A stretch of 64,000 bases of DNA from Myxococcota bacterium (GCA_041389495.1 JAWKRT010000001.1:930001-994000), one strand, 5' to 3'. Counted from the stretch's first letter, positions 31,757-40,056 are shown. Numbers and translations are program-made. The notes: generated by a model not told the origin, from the letters alone.

Positions 31757-32157
31757 CGCCACGCCTGCGCGAGCGCGGCGAGGAGTGCGAGCGTCTGGAT
31801 GGGCGGCCACGCGCGCTCCCACGCGCTCGGAGCGAGCTCGGAGCGCGCGCAGAGCGACGCGTCGCCGAGGCTCGTCGACGCGATCGCCGGGGCGATCCAC
31901 GCGAGGTCGAACGCGACGAGCGGCAGCGCCGCGAGCGCGAGCCAGCGCAGCGAAGCGCGTTGCCGCACGCCGACCCCCGCGAGCCAGGCGCCGAGCGCGC
32001 CGACCACGCCGAACACCGCGGTGCCGCTCCACAGCGCGTCGTCGCCCGGCGCACAGTCGGCGCTCGGCACCACCGCGAGCGTCAGCGCGAGCGCGATCGT
32101 CACCAGCCAGCCGCCGGCGCCGCCGGCGATCGCGAGCACGGCCTCGCCTAACCTCAT
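31705..32157 (-). CDS. Predicted four-helix inner-membrane protein
   Basis: The protein has 150 aa from the ATG at 32157; a start 19 codons upstream is possible. Four hydrophobic segments are visible (AVLAIAGGAGGWLVTIALALTLAVV, AVFGVVGALGAWLAGVGV, WLALAALPLVAFDLAW, PIQTLALLAALAQAWRYW). The loops contain CAPGDDALW and SLCARSELA, whose cysteines might pair outside. No known family is recognised. It overlaps the aminopeptidase gene convergently by 52 bp. Confidence 0.65.
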   Translation of the reverse strand: MRLGEAVLAIAGGAGGWLVTIALALTLAVVPSADCAPGDDALWSGTAVFGVVGALGAWLAGVGVRQRASLRWLALAALPLVAFDLAWIAPAIASTSLGDASLCARSELAPSAWERAWPPIQTLALLAALAQAWRYWRPREAGSTSATSAE

Positions 32158-32337
32158 CGCGGCCGGCCTCCCGTGCGCGTCCTCGCGAGTGCCCGCGTGC
32201 GGGGGGAATCCCACCTCCCGAGGCGACTTCGCGGCCGTTCGACCCTTCGTGCCGTTGACGGAGCCGCGCGGAGCGTGTCAGGGTTTCGCCCGATGCGAGG
32301 CGCGCTCTGCGCCGTCGCGCGAACGAGGAGATCCGTT

Positions 32338-32739
32338 TTGAGCCTCATCAGCGAGTTCCGGGACTTCGCGATGCGCGGCAACGTCGTCGACATGGCCGTC
32401 GGCGTCGTGATGGGCGGCGCGTTCGGGAAGATCGTCAGCTCGTTCACGAACGACGTGCTGATGCCGCCGATCGGCATGTTGACGGGCGGCATCGACTTCT
32501 CCGACAAGGCGCTCGTGCTCAAGGAAGCGGTGGGCGAGACGGCCGCCGTGACCCTCAACTACGGCACGTTCGTCAACACGGTCATCGACTTCCTGATCAT
32601 CGCGTTCGCGATCTTCATGGTCGTCAAGGCCATGAACTCCGCCAAGCGCAAGGAGGAGGCGGCGCCGCCCGCACCGCCCGCCCCGTCGAAGGAAGAGGTG
32701 CTCCTGACGGAGATCCGCGACGCGCTGCGCTCTCGCTAG
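32338..32739 (+). CDS. mscL: Large-conductance mechanosensitive channel
   Basis: The protein has 133 aa (E. coli 136). The start is a TTG at 32338: GAGGAG lies 7 nt upstream and the product then begins MSLISEFRDFAMRGNVVDMAVG, matching MscL residue for residue at the N-terminus. TM1 carries the pore-lining GVVMGGAFGKIVSS, TM2 is FLIIAFAIFMVVKAMN, and the C-terminal helix KEEVLLTEIRDAL is intact. It opens under extreme membrane tension during osmotic downshock. It is convergent with mscS 40 bp away, so two mechanosensitive channel genes sit side by side. Confidence 0.97.
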   Translation: MSLISEFRDFAMRGNVVDMAVGVVMGGAFGKIVSSFTNDVLMPPIGMLTGGIDFSDKALVLKEAVGETAAVTLNYGTFVNTVIDFLIIAFAIFMVVKAMNSAKRKEEAAPPAPPAPSKEEVLLTEIRDALRSR

Positions 32740-32779
32740 GCCGCGCCCGCACGGCTCCGGGCTCCCGCCCGCGGCGGCG

Positions 32780-33595
32780 CTAGCGCGCCGCGGGCGGGAT
32801 GACGTGCAGGTCGCGCTGCGGGTACGGGATCGAGCAGCCCGCCGCCTCGAGGCGCTCCTTCAGCGCGCGCATCAGGTCGAAGCGCAGCGCCCAGTAGTCC
32901 TCCTTCGCGCACCACGGCCGCACCGTGATGTTCACGGACGAGTCGGCCATCTCGATCACGGCCACCACCGGCGCCGGATCGGCGAGCACGCGCGCGTCCT
33001 CGCGCAGCACGCCCTGGATCGTCTCGATCGCCTTCCCGATGTCGTCGTCGTACGAGATGCCGACGACGATGTCGTTCCGGCGCTGCGCGTTCCGGGAGTA
33101 GTTCTTGATCGTCGTTCCGAAGATCGACCCGTTCGGAACGGTGATGTGGACGTTGTCCGGCGTGTCGAGCGCCGTCGTGAAGACGCTGATCTCGCCGACG
33201 GTGCCGGCGACGCCGGCGACCTCGACGTAGTCGCCGGTCCGGATCGGGCGGAAGACGAGCAGCATCACGCCGGCCGCGAAGTTGGCGAGCGTCCCCTGCA
33301 GCGCCATGCCGACGGCGAGGCCCGCGGCGCCCATGACGGCCACGAGCGACGTCGTCTGCACGCCGAACAGGTTCAGCACCGCGATGATCACCGCGGCGAG
33401 CAGCAGGTAGTAGACGCCGTTCGAGAGGAACGGGACGAGCGTCGCGTCGGTGCCGGCGCGCTCGAGCGAGCGGTGGACGCCGCGCCGCACCGCGCCGGCC
33501 GCGATGCGCCCCACGACGAGCACGGCGATCGCACCGACGACCTGGAGTCCGTAGGTGGTCACGAGCTCGAGAGCGTTCATCGTGAGGGCCGTCAT
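32780..33595 (-). CDS. mscS: Small-conductance mechanosensitive channel
   Basis: The protein has 271 aa from the ATG at 33595, chosen so TM1 (YGLQVVGAIAVLVVGRI) sits near residue 15 as in close homologues; an ATG at 33682 would add 29 acidic residues. TM3, the pore helix, is MGAAGLAVGMALQGTLANFAAG with the Gly/Ala packing pattern. The beta domain has FRPIRTGDYVEVAGVAGTVGEI and VPNGSIF, and it ends SIPYPQRDLHV. It is a membrane-tension gated inner-membrane channel. It pairs convergently with mscL. Confidence 0.95.
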   Translation of the reverse strand: MTALTMNALELVTTYGLQVVGAIAVLVVGRIAAGAVRRGVHRSLERAGTDATLVPFLSNGVYYLLLAAVIIAVLNLFGVQTTSLVAVMGAAGLAVGMALQGTLANFAAGVMLLVFRPIRTGDYVEVAGVAGTVGEISVFTTALDTPDNVHITVPNGSIFGTTIKNYSRNAQRRNDIVVGISYDDDIGKAIETIQGVLREDARVLADPAPVVAVIEMADSSVNITVRPWCAKEDYWALRFDLMRALKERLEAAGCSIPYPQRDLHVIPPAAR

Positions 33596-33942
33596 GCGTT
33601 CGTCCACGTCGTCGTCCTCCGCGCGGGCCTCGTCGCGGGACTGCGACGCGGGCCGGGTGACGGTAGCGGCACCTCCCGGCATTTCCGCCCGCGAGGCCCG
33701 GTCGCAGCGCGAACGCGCGCTCCGCTCGTTCTCGTAGGGTTTCGGCCAGTCGTCGCGCCGTCGCGCGAGCTGGCCCTACACTGCGCGCCATCGCAGCGCG
33801 GCTGCCGTCTCGCGGTCGGCCGCGCCGCGGCGACGCGCTCCGCTTCCGTTCGCGTTCGCGCGCGCAGTGGCGCGCGTCGACGCATCACCCGGCTCCGATC
33901 GCGCCGCGCGCGCGGAGCCAACTCCGAAGGAGGAGAGCACCG
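33596..33942. other. Divergent intergenic region with interrupted inverted repeat
   Basis: The 347-bp gap between mscS and the alanine-rich lipoprotein gene contains no convincing ORF. At 33734-33779 an interrupted inverted repeat (GTAG...GGCCAG / CTGGCC.CTAC) surrounds a GC-rich loop; it may be a regulatory site for either gene. A strong GGAGGAG Shine-Dalgarno sits at its right end. No clear promoter could be assigned. Confidence 0.4.
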
Positions 33943-34389
33943 ATGCTTCGAAGGACACCGGTCTGGATCGCACTGCTCGGTCTCGCGATCGCGGTCGCCT
34001 GTGGATCCGAGGACTCGACGTCGTCGGGGAGCGACGCCGCGAAGGGGATGATGGACTCGGCCCGACAGGCCGCGAGCGACGCGGCGCAGTCCGCGTCCGA
34101 CGCCGTCGACTCGGCGACGCAGGCCGCCGGCGACGCGCTCGACGCCGCCGGCACGGCCGCGAACGACGCCGCCGCGTCGGCGCAGCAGGCTGCGGGCGAG
34201 GCGATGGATTCGGCCCAGCAGGCGGCGAGCGACGCCGCGGACAGCGCGGGAGCCGCCGTCGACGCGGCCAAGACGGATGCGGCCGCGAAGGCGGATGCGG
34301 CCGCGAAGGCGGTCGACGACGCCGCGGACGACGCGCGCAACCGCGCCGCGGATGCGCTCGATGCGGCGGAGCAGGGTGTTCGTCCGTAG
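33943..34389 (+). CDS. Alanine-rich repeat lipoprotein, LEA/apolipoprotein-like
   Basis: The protein has 148 aa; GGAGGAG precedes the ATG. A lipoprotein signal (LAIAVAC) is followed by a mature part built almost only of Ala, Asp, Ser, Gln and Lys in near 11-residue periodic units such as DSAQQAASDAA and DSATQAAGDAL. It has no aromatic residue in the mature region and would form a long amphipathic helix, like group 3 LEA proteins or Lpp-type alanine-rich lipoproteins. It is probably anchored in the periplasm and may protect or space the envelope under osmotic stress; that role is inferred from its neighbours mscL and mscS. Confidence 0.8.
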   Translation: MLRRTPVWIALLGLAIAVACGSEDSTSSGSDAAKGMMDSARQAASDAAQSASDAVDSATQAAGDALDAAGTAANDAAASAQQAAGEAMDSAQQAASDAADSAGAAVDAAKTDAAAKADAAAKAVDDAADDARNRAADALDAAEQGVRP

Positions 34390-34954
34390 CACCGGCTGCG
34401 GTCCTCGCCGGGAGCGCGGTGTGTCCGCGCTCCCGGCTCGCGCGTCCGCGCGTCGCTCGCCCGCGCGCCGCGCGCCCGCTGCGGCGATCGCGACGTTGCT
34501 CGCGTTGGCGATCGCCGCGTGCGGCGCGCCCGACCCCGAGGATGCGCTCGACGACGCGGCGGCCGAGCTCGCGACGGCCATCGAGCACCGCGCGGCGGCC
34601 GACGCCGAGGTCGAGCGCACGCGCGAGCGCATGCGCGAGCTCGAGGACGAGCTCGGCGACGCCGAGCGCGTCGCCCGCGAAGCCGCCGCGCACGTGGCCG
34701 AGGCGGAGCAGCGCGTCGCGGCGCTCGCCACCGACGACGTCCTCTTCCGGGTGGTGCAGCGCCGGCTGCTCGAGGACGGGGAGCTCGCGGACGCCGCCGT
34801 GCGCGTCGACGTCGCCGGGCGTGTCGCGACCCTGCGCGGCGTCGTGCCCGACGAGGAGGCCCGCGCGCGCGCCGCCGAGATCGCGCGCTCGTCTCCGGGC
34901 GTCGTCGAGGTCGTCAACGAGCTCCGGAGCACCGCTCCGCCGAGCGAAGGCTAG
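34376..34954 (+). CDS. Lipoprotein with coiled coil and BON domain
   Basis: The protein has 192 aa. No ATG is available; the best start is the GTG at 34376, overlapping the previous gene by 14 bp and giving a rather long n-region before the lipobox LAIAAC. A coiled coil follows (HRAAADAEVERTRERMRELEDELGDAERVAREAA), then a BON domain (VVQRRLLEDGELADAAVRVDVAGRVATLRGVV...VVEVVNELR). BON domains bind phospholipid or peptidoglycan in the periplasm (OsmY, BamE-neighbour DolP). A 12-bp perfect hairpin lies in the early coding region, which makes the start uncertain. Confidence 0.75.
   Translation: MFVRSTGCGPRRERGVSALPARASARRSPARRAPAAAIATLLALAIAACGAPDPEDALDDAAAELATAIEHRAAADAEVERTRERMRELEDELGDAERVAREAAAHVAEAEQRVAALATDDVLFRVVQRRLLEDGELADAAVRVDVAGRVATLRGVVPDEEARARAAEIARSSPGVVEVVNELRSTAPPSEG
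34408..34434 (+). terminator. Perfect 12-bp hairpin without T-tract
   Basis: ccgggagcgcgg (34408-34419) pairs exactly with ccgcgctcccgg (34423-34434) around a 3-nt loop, 18 bp after the stop of the alanine-rich lipoprotein gene. No run of T follows. It may attenuate read-through into, or protect the mRNA end before, the BON lipoprotein gene, whose reading frame runs through it. Confidence 0.45.
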
Positions 34955-34958
34955 GCGC

Positions 34959-35816
34959 GTGCGCATCGCCACCCGCCTCGGTCTCGCGCTGGTCGCGCTC
35001 GTCGCGGTCGCGGCAGTCGGGGTGTGGATCTACCTCGACCGCGCCGTCGAGCTCGCCCTCGAGCGCGGCGGCGAGCGCGCGCTCGGCGTGGCGACGACGG
35101 TCGGCTCGGTGCGCGTCGAGCCCTTCGGAGGCACCGTCGGTCTCGCCGACGTGCGCATCGCGAACCCCGAGGGCTTCGGCGACGCGCCGTTCCTCGCGGT
35201 CGGCGACGGGCGCGTCGACGTCGCGATGTCGACGCTCGGCGCCGACGTCGTGCGCATCGACCGCATCGAGCTGCGCGATCTCGCGCTGCGGCTCGAGTCG
35301 CGCGGTGGGCGCGCGAACTACGAGTCGCTCGGGCGGACGCGCGCGGCCGGCTCGGGCGACGACGCGGGCCGCGGCGTGATCGTGCGCGAGCTCGTGCTCC
35401 GCGACGTGGTCGCCCACGTCGACCGCGAGGTGCTCGACACCGGCGCGGGTGACCTCGTGGTCCGGATTCCCGAGATCGCGCTGCGCGACGTCGGCTCCCA
35501 TTCCGACGGCGGCGTGCTGGCGTCCGAGCTCTCGTCCGTCGTCGTCGCCGCGATCGTGCGCGCCATGGTCGAGAAGGGCGTGGCGCTGCCGATCTCGCTC
35601 GTCCGGCGCACGGCGACCCTCCCGCTCGACGTCGGCGTCGAGGTCACGGGCGCGGTCGCCCGCGCGATCGGCGGTGTGGCCGACGAAGGCGAGCGCGTCG
35701 CGCGGGACGTGCTCGGGGGCGCGGTCGACGAGGGCGTCCGCCGTGCGACGGGCGCGTTGCGCTCGATCCTCGGCGGCGGCGAGGCGCCGGCCGACGAGGA
35801 GAGCACGCCTCGTTAG
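34959..35816 (+). CDS. AsmA-like membrane-anchored protein
   Basis: The protein has 285 aa with a GTG start at 34959, 4 bp after the BON lipoprotein stop, with AAGG upstream. One N-terminal transmembrane helix (LGLALVALVAVAAVGVWIYL) is followed by a periplasmic beta-rich region with features of the AsmA/DUF748 group (VEPFGGTVGLADVRIANPEGF, ELRDLALRLESR, VVAHVDREVL). Members are linked to outer-membrane lipid transport or assembly. It is shorter than AsmA (617 aa) and is likely a single-domain member. Its stop overlaps the convergent sensor kinase stop by 4 bp. Confidence 0.75.
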   Translation: MRIATRLGLALVALVAVAAVGVWIYLDRAVELALERGGERALGVATTVGSVRVEPFGGTVGLADVRIANPEGFGDAPFLAVGDGRVDVAMSTLGADVVRIDRIELRDLALRLESRGGRANYESLGRTRAAGSGDDAGRGVIVRELVLRDVVAHVDREVLDTGAGDLVVRIPEIALRDVGSHSDGGVLASELSSVVVAAIVRAMVEKGVALPISLVRRTATLPLDVGVEVTGAVARAIGGVADEGERVARDVLGGAVDEGVRRATGALRSILGGGEAPADEESTPR

Positions 35817-37687
35817 GCGCGCCGGACTCCGTCGGGTCGCGACTCGTCGCGAGGGAGCCGGACCTCGAAGGTCGTGCCCCCACCGGGCCGCGACTCGACG
35901 CGCAGCTCGCCGCCGTGCATGCGCACGATCTCGTAGGAGAAGTAGAGCCCGAGGCCGGTCCCCTCGCCCGCGCTCTTCGTCGTGAAGAAGGGCTCGAAGA
36001 TGCGGTCGCGCAGGTCGGGCGCGATGCCGCAGCCGTCGTCCTTCACCGTCACGGTCGCGACGCCGTCCTCCTCGCGCAGCGCGATGCGGACGCGGCCGTC
36101 GTCGCCGACGGCCTGGAGCGCGTTCACGATCAGGTTGAGGAAGACCTGCCGCAGCTGCTCGGGCGAGGCGAGCACCGGAGCGACCGGCGCGAAGTCGCGC
36201 TCGATGCGCACGCCGGGCCTTCGCTGCGGCGAGGCGTACCGGAGCGCGTCGTCGAGCAGGTCGCCGAGCGCGACGCGGCTCTGCTCGGCGACCCTGCCGT
36301 GCGAGAACTCCTTGACCTCGCGCACGAGGCGGACTGCACGCGACACGCCCTCGAGCGCGTCGTCGAGCAGCTCGCTCCCCTCGGCGACGCGGTCGAGCAG
36401 GTCGTCGGACGCGTCGAGCTTGCGCGCCTCGCTCTCGATCGATCCGAGCTCGTCGCGGAGGAGGCGGAGATTGGTGAGGACGTAGGCCATCGGGTTGTTG
36501 ATCTCGTGCGCGATGCCGGCCGCGAGCGCGCCGACCGCCTCCATCTTCCGGGACTGGCGCAGACGCTGCTCGAGCGCGACGCGCTCGGACACGTCCTCGA
36601 CGACGGCCTGTGCGCCCGTCGTCCGCCCCTCGTGGTCGCGCAGCGGAACGAGGTGCGCGCGGAGCCGCAGCTCGCGGCCCCAGCGCGACGCGTAGGCGAA
36701 CTCGCCGGACGAGGGCTGGCCCGTCTCGAGGCAGCGCCGGACCGCGTCGGAGACGCCCGCGCGCGCGAGGACGGGCGACGTGAACACGTTGCTCGTCGCG
36801 CCCGGTGAGGCGTCCGGGGCGCCGAGGATGCGCAGCAGCGACTTGTTGAGCGCGGTGACCGCGCCGTCGAGGTCGAACGCCACGACGCCGACGGGCGCGT
36901 CGTCCACGAGCCGGCGGGAGCGCTCCTCGCTCTCGCGCAGCGCGCGCGTCCGGTCCTCGACCATGCGCTCGAGCTCGGTCGTCAGGCGTCGATGGCGATG
37001 GACGAGCAGGAAGTTGAGCGAAAGGGCGATCGCGAGCGGCGCGTACGGAAGCAGCAGCGGGAGGTCGAGGACGCGGATCGCGCTCGCGATCGAGGTCAGC
37101 GCGAGCAGCGCGTAGACCGCGAGCCCCGCGAGCATTGCGCCGCGCTCCCTCGGCTCGAGTCCGACGTCGCGCAGGCCGCGCGCGACGTGCGCGGCCACGA
37201 CGACGACGAGCACGGCGATCCATCCCGCCGACGCGCGCACCGGCACGCCGAGGAAGCCGTGCCCGTCCCAGTCGAGGCGGAAGTCGGTCGTCGCGCCGTC
37301 GACGAAGAGCGGCGTCGCGACGCCGGCCGCGAACGCCGCGAGCGCGGCGGCGCCCCACGTCGCCGCGCGCCGCGGGGTCCATCGACGCCCGCCCAGCGTC
37401 GACGACACGCCGGCGAGACAGTAGGCGAGGACGATGCTGGTCGAGACCTGGAAGCGCGCCGCGAGCACGGCGGCCTGTGGATCGGCGGTCGAGACCTGCA
37501 CGATGCGCGCGGCCTGGAACGCGACCGACGCGAGGCACCACCCGGCGACCCACGCGTGCGACGGCGCGCCGCGGCCTCCGCGCCAGAGCCACAGGTGGAG
37601 CGCGCCGATGTAGGCGACGACGCCCATCACGAACGCGAGTGCGAGTCTGGATCCCAGGTCGGCGATCGTCGCGTCCCCCGACACCAC
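35813..37687 (-). CDS. Membrane sensor histidine kinase with PAS domain (orphan)
   Basis: The protein has 624 aa with an ATG start. The N-terminal half has about seven transmembrane helices (residues 14-245), then a PAS domain (RRLVDDAPVGVVAFDLDGAV), then HisKA with the phospho-acceptor His near residue 394 in GIAHEINNPMAYV, and HATPase_c with N box (FLNLIVNALQAV), DDGCGI, FEPFFTTK and GTGLGLYFS. It belongs to the NtrB/HPK4-like class that often pairs with sigma54 activators. No response regulator is encoded next to it. Signal unknown. It is followed by a gap of 81 bp from the acyl-CoA dehydrogenase region. Confidence 0.92.
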   Translation of the reverse strand: MVSGDATIADLGSRLALAFVMGVVAYIGALHLWLWRGGRGAPSHAWVAGWCLASVAFQAARIVQVSTADPQAAVLAARFQVSTSIVLAYCLAGVSSTLGGRRWTPRRAATWGAAALAAFAAGVATPLFVDGATTDFRLDWDGHGFLGVPVRASAGWIAVLVVVVAAHVARGLRDVGLEPRERGAMLAGLAVYALLALTSIASAIRVLDLPLLLPYAPLAIALSLNFLLVHRHRRLTTELERMVEDRTRALRESEERSRRLVDDAPVGVVAFDLDGAVTALNKSLLRILGAPDASPGATSNVFTSPVLARAGVSDAVRRCLETGQPSSGEFAYASRWGRELRLRAHLVPLRDHEGRTTGAQAVVEDVSERVALEQRLRQSRKMEAVGALAAGIAHEINNPMAYVLTNLRLLRDELGSIESEARKLDASDDLLDRVAEGSELLDDALEGVSRAVRLVREVKEFSHGRVAEQSRVALGDLLDDALRYASPQRRPGVRIERDFAPVAPVLASPEQLRQVFLNLIVNALQAVGDDGRVRIALREEDGVATVTVKDDGCGIAPDLRDRIFEPFFTTKSAGEGTGLGLYFSYEIVRMHGGELRVESRPGGGTTFEVRLPRDESRPDGVRRA

Positions 37688-37768
37688 CGCGGTTCATCGC
37701 GGCATCGGGGTGCGCTATCGGGAGATGCGCGCGCGCGGCTGAGCGCGCGCGCGCCGGACCGTGCGCGA

Positions 37769-39415
37769 TCAGCCGGCGAGCACGGCGCGGCCGACGACCT
37801 TGAGCTCGAGCACGGGCTTCACTCCCTCGAAGATCGGAAGCACCGTCGCATCGACCACGTAGCGGCTGATCGGGTATTCCTCTGCATAGCCCCAGCCGCC
37901 GTGCATGAGCTGCCCCTGCTGCGTGGTCTCGACCGCGACGTCGCACGCGAGGAGCTTCGCCTGCGCGGCGAGCGGTGCCGCCGCGCGCTCGTCCTCGTCC
38001 ATCGCGCGGGCCGCCGCGTACGTGATCGCGCGCGCGCCGGCGAGCTTCGCGGCCATGCGGCCCAGCGTGTAGCGCGTGAGCTGGAACTCGGAGATCGCGC
38101 GGTCGAACTGCGTGCGGCCCGTGACGTACTTCGCCGTCTCCTCGAGCGCGGCCTGTGCGAGCCCGCAGCCGCGTCCGCCCGTCTGCAGGCGTCCGGCCGC
38201 GAAGCCGCCCATCTGGAGGTAGAAGCCGCGCCCGAGCCCGCCCTCTTCGCCGACCAGGTTCGCGGCCGGCACGAAGTAGCGCTCGAGGTTGAGCGTGAAC
38301 GAGTGCATGCCGCGGTAGCCGGGCGTCGCGTCGGCCTTGCCCACGATGCGCCCGCCCGTCGGCTGCTCCGACACGAACTCGTGCCCGCGGAACGACGTCT
38401 TCGGCACGATGAAGAGCGAGAGGCCCTTCGCACCCGGCGTCTTCGCGTCGGTGCGCGCGAGCAGTGCGAGCACGTCCGCGCGGCCGGCGAACGTGCACCA
38501 CGCCTTCGGCCCGTCGAGGATCCAGCCGTCCTCGCCTCCGACGTGCGCGCGCTCGGCGCGGCACTTCACGCTCGCGACGTCGCTCCCGACGTCGGGCTCG
38601 GTCACCGAGATGCCGACCATCAGCTCGCCGCTCGCGATGCGCGGCAGCCAGGCCTGCTTCTGCGCCTCCGTGCCGCCCGCGATCAGCGCCTTCGTGAGGA
38701 TCTCGGGGCGCGTGATCAGCGAGCCCGCCGCGGCGAGCGACGCGCGCGAGAGCTCCTCGGTCGTGAGGATCATCGCGAGGTTGCCCATCTCGACGCCGCC
38801 GTACTCCTCGGGCACCGAGAGCCCGAAGAAGCCGAGCTCGGCCATCTTCTCGATGAACTCCTCCGGCACGTCCTCGTCGCGGCGGTGGATGTGCTCGGCG
38901 TGCGGCATCACCTCGGCGCGCGCGAACTCGCGCACCTGGTCGCGCACCTGCTCGTGCGTCTCGTCGTGCGGCCAGTCGTTGCGGCCGAGCGTGTCGCAGA
39001 CGTTCGCTCCGATCTCGCGCATCACGCGCTCGGACACGGCCGCGCGCAGCTGTGCGCGCACGTCGACGGGGAAGGCCTGCTCGACGGCCGCGTCGCCGAG
39101 CCCGAGGTCGTCGGCGGCGAGGGAGAGGCGGTCGCGCAGCGCGTGCGCGAGCTCGCCCACGGCCGCGACCGCGGTCAGCTCGAAGGCGTCGGAGCTCCGG
39201 CCCTCGGCGCGCGCGGCCTCGACGGCCGCGAGCGTCTCGCGCATCGCGACCGCCTCGGTCGCGGCGTAGGCGACGCGCTCGGTCAGCACCTGGTGGTCGT
39301 CGATCGCGGCGCCGTCCTTCGTGATCGCGCGGGCGCGCTCGACCGCGCGGTCGAGCAGCGCGCGCGCGGCGGCATCGAGCGTGTGGGCGACGTCGAGCGT
39401 GGGGAGCGAGCTCAT
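37769..39415 (-). CDS. Acyl-CoA dehydrogenase with N-terminal extension; methylsuccinyl-CoA dehydrogenase-like
   Basis: The protein has 548 aa with an ATG start at 39415. The ACAD core begins near residue 150 (HEQVRDQVREFARAEVMPHA), with FFGLSVPEEYGGVE, ISVTEPDVGSD (FAD/substrate loop), GMHSFTLNLERYFVPA and the C-terminal MHGGWGYAEEYPISRYVVDA...PIFEG containing the catalytic Glu position. The 150-residue helical N-terminal extension is unusual for ACADs but known in (2S)-methylsuccinyl-CoA dehydrogenase (Mcd) of the ethylmalonyl-CoA pathway. That assignment is a likely but unproven reading; ecm, ccr and mch are not in the window. Electrons would pass through ETF to the ETF-QO encoded at 55975. 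Confidence 0.85.
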   Translation of the reverse strand: MSSLPTLDVAHTLDAAARALLDRAVERARAITKDGAAIDDHQVLTERVAYAATEAVAMRETLAAVEAARAEGRSSDAFELTAVAAVGELAHALRDRLSLAADDLGLGDAAVEQAFPVDVRAQLRAAVSERVMREIGANVCDTLGRNDWPHDETHEQVRDQVREFARAEVMPHAEHIHRRDEDVPEEFIEKMAELGFFGLSVPEEYGGVEMGNLAMILTTEELSRASLAAAGSLITRPEILTKALIAGGTEAQKQAWLPRIASGELMVGISVTEPDVGSDVASVKCRAERAHVGGEDGWILDGPKAWCTFAGRADVLALLARTDAKTPGAKGLSLFIVPKTSFRGHEFVSEQPTGGRIVGKADATPGYRGMHSFTLNLERYFVPAANLVGEEGGLGRGFYLQMGGFAAGRLQTGGRGCGLAQAALEETAKYVTGRTQFDRAISEFQLTRYTLGRMAAKLAGARAITYAAARAMDEDERAAAPLAAQAKLLACDVAVETTQQGQLMHGGWGYAEEYPISRYVVDATVLPIFEGVKPVLELKVVGRAVLAG

Positions 39416-39574
39416 CGGGACAGGCCTTTCGTCGTTCGCGATCGCTCGCGCACCGGGTCTTCGAGCGGCGGGGGCCGTGCGGCACCGGGAGCGCGGGGCT
39501 GGGTACGGGCCCGGCGAGGCGCGCGCCTCGCGGGCGCCGGACGGTAGCGCAGCGCCGGTGCCGGCCCGGAGCGA

Positions 39575-39608
39575 GACGCCCCGCGCAGGCGGGCCTGCGC
39601 GGGGCGTC
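39575..39608 (-). terminator. Perfect 15-bp hairpin, T-tract absent
   Basis: GACGCCCCGCGCAGG (39575-39589) pairs exactly with its complement at 39594-39608 around a 4-nt loop. It lies 37 bp after the stop of the DUF4332 gene on the minus strand and 160 bp before the acyl-CoA dehydrogenase ATG. No T-run follows on either strand. Likely a GC-rich terminator or RNA-end stabiliser. Confidence 0.6.
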
Positions 39609-39645
39609 GAGCGGGCTGCGTGCGGGCGCCGCGCGGGCGCCGCGG

Positions 39646-40056
39646 TCAGTGCTCGACCACGCGCGGAAGGTCCTTCGCCTGCGCGATCCACCCTGCGAGC
39701 TGCTCCGCGGTCGGCACGCGCCGCGTGAGCTTCTTCTCCGCGTTCACCTCGGCGCACTTCACGGCGAGGTTCGCGGCGTTGCGCTGTGCGAGCTCCGGCA
39801 CGCTGTCGACGCCGGCCGCCTCGAGGAGCTCCGCGAACTCGCCGCCGACGCCGTCGATCCGGAACAGGTCGACCATGTTGACGAAGCCGAGGATGCGCTT
39901 CTCGGGGATGCCGGTGTCGGCCGCGAGCGCCTCGCGACCGGGCTTCGTCGCGCCGCGCGCGAGCAGCGAGTCGGTGTCCTTGCAGCCGCACGCGCGCAGC
40001 TTCTCGCCGAATGCCGGGCCGATGCCCTCCACCTCTTCGATCTTCTTGTTCGCCAT
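39646..40056 (-). CDS. DUF4332 helix-hairpin-helix protein
   Basis: The protein has 136 aa with an ATG start and GGAAGGAGA upstream. Two HhH-like repeats are visible: IEEVEGIGPAFGEKLRACGCKDTDSLLARG at the N-terminus and FRIDGVGGEFAELLEAAGVDSVPELAQ in the middle, ending with a helical tail. This is the DUF4332 pattern. The fold resembles DNA polymerase beta/RuvA HhH modules and may bind DNA, but the family role is not established. It is monocistronic between two hairpin-rich gaps. Confidence 0.88.
   Translation of the reverse strand: MANKKIEEVEGIGPAFGEKLRACGCKDTDSLLARGATKPGREALAADTGIPEKRILGFVNMVDLFRIDGVGGEFAELLEAAGVDSVPELAQRNAANLAVKCAEVNAEKKLTRRVPTAEQLAGWIAQAKDLPRVVEH

Noticed and set aside
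33744..33781. Promoter with -10 TACACT before the alanine-rich lipoprotein gene
   Set aside because: The 17-bp-spaced -35 position reads cgtcgc, with no resemblance to the consensus, so it is left only as part of an inverted repeat.
35914..39547. Long plus-strand frames opposite the sensor kinase and acyl-CoA dehydrogenase
   Set aside because: They are antisense shadows; codon-position composition and conserved motifs favour the minus-strand genes.
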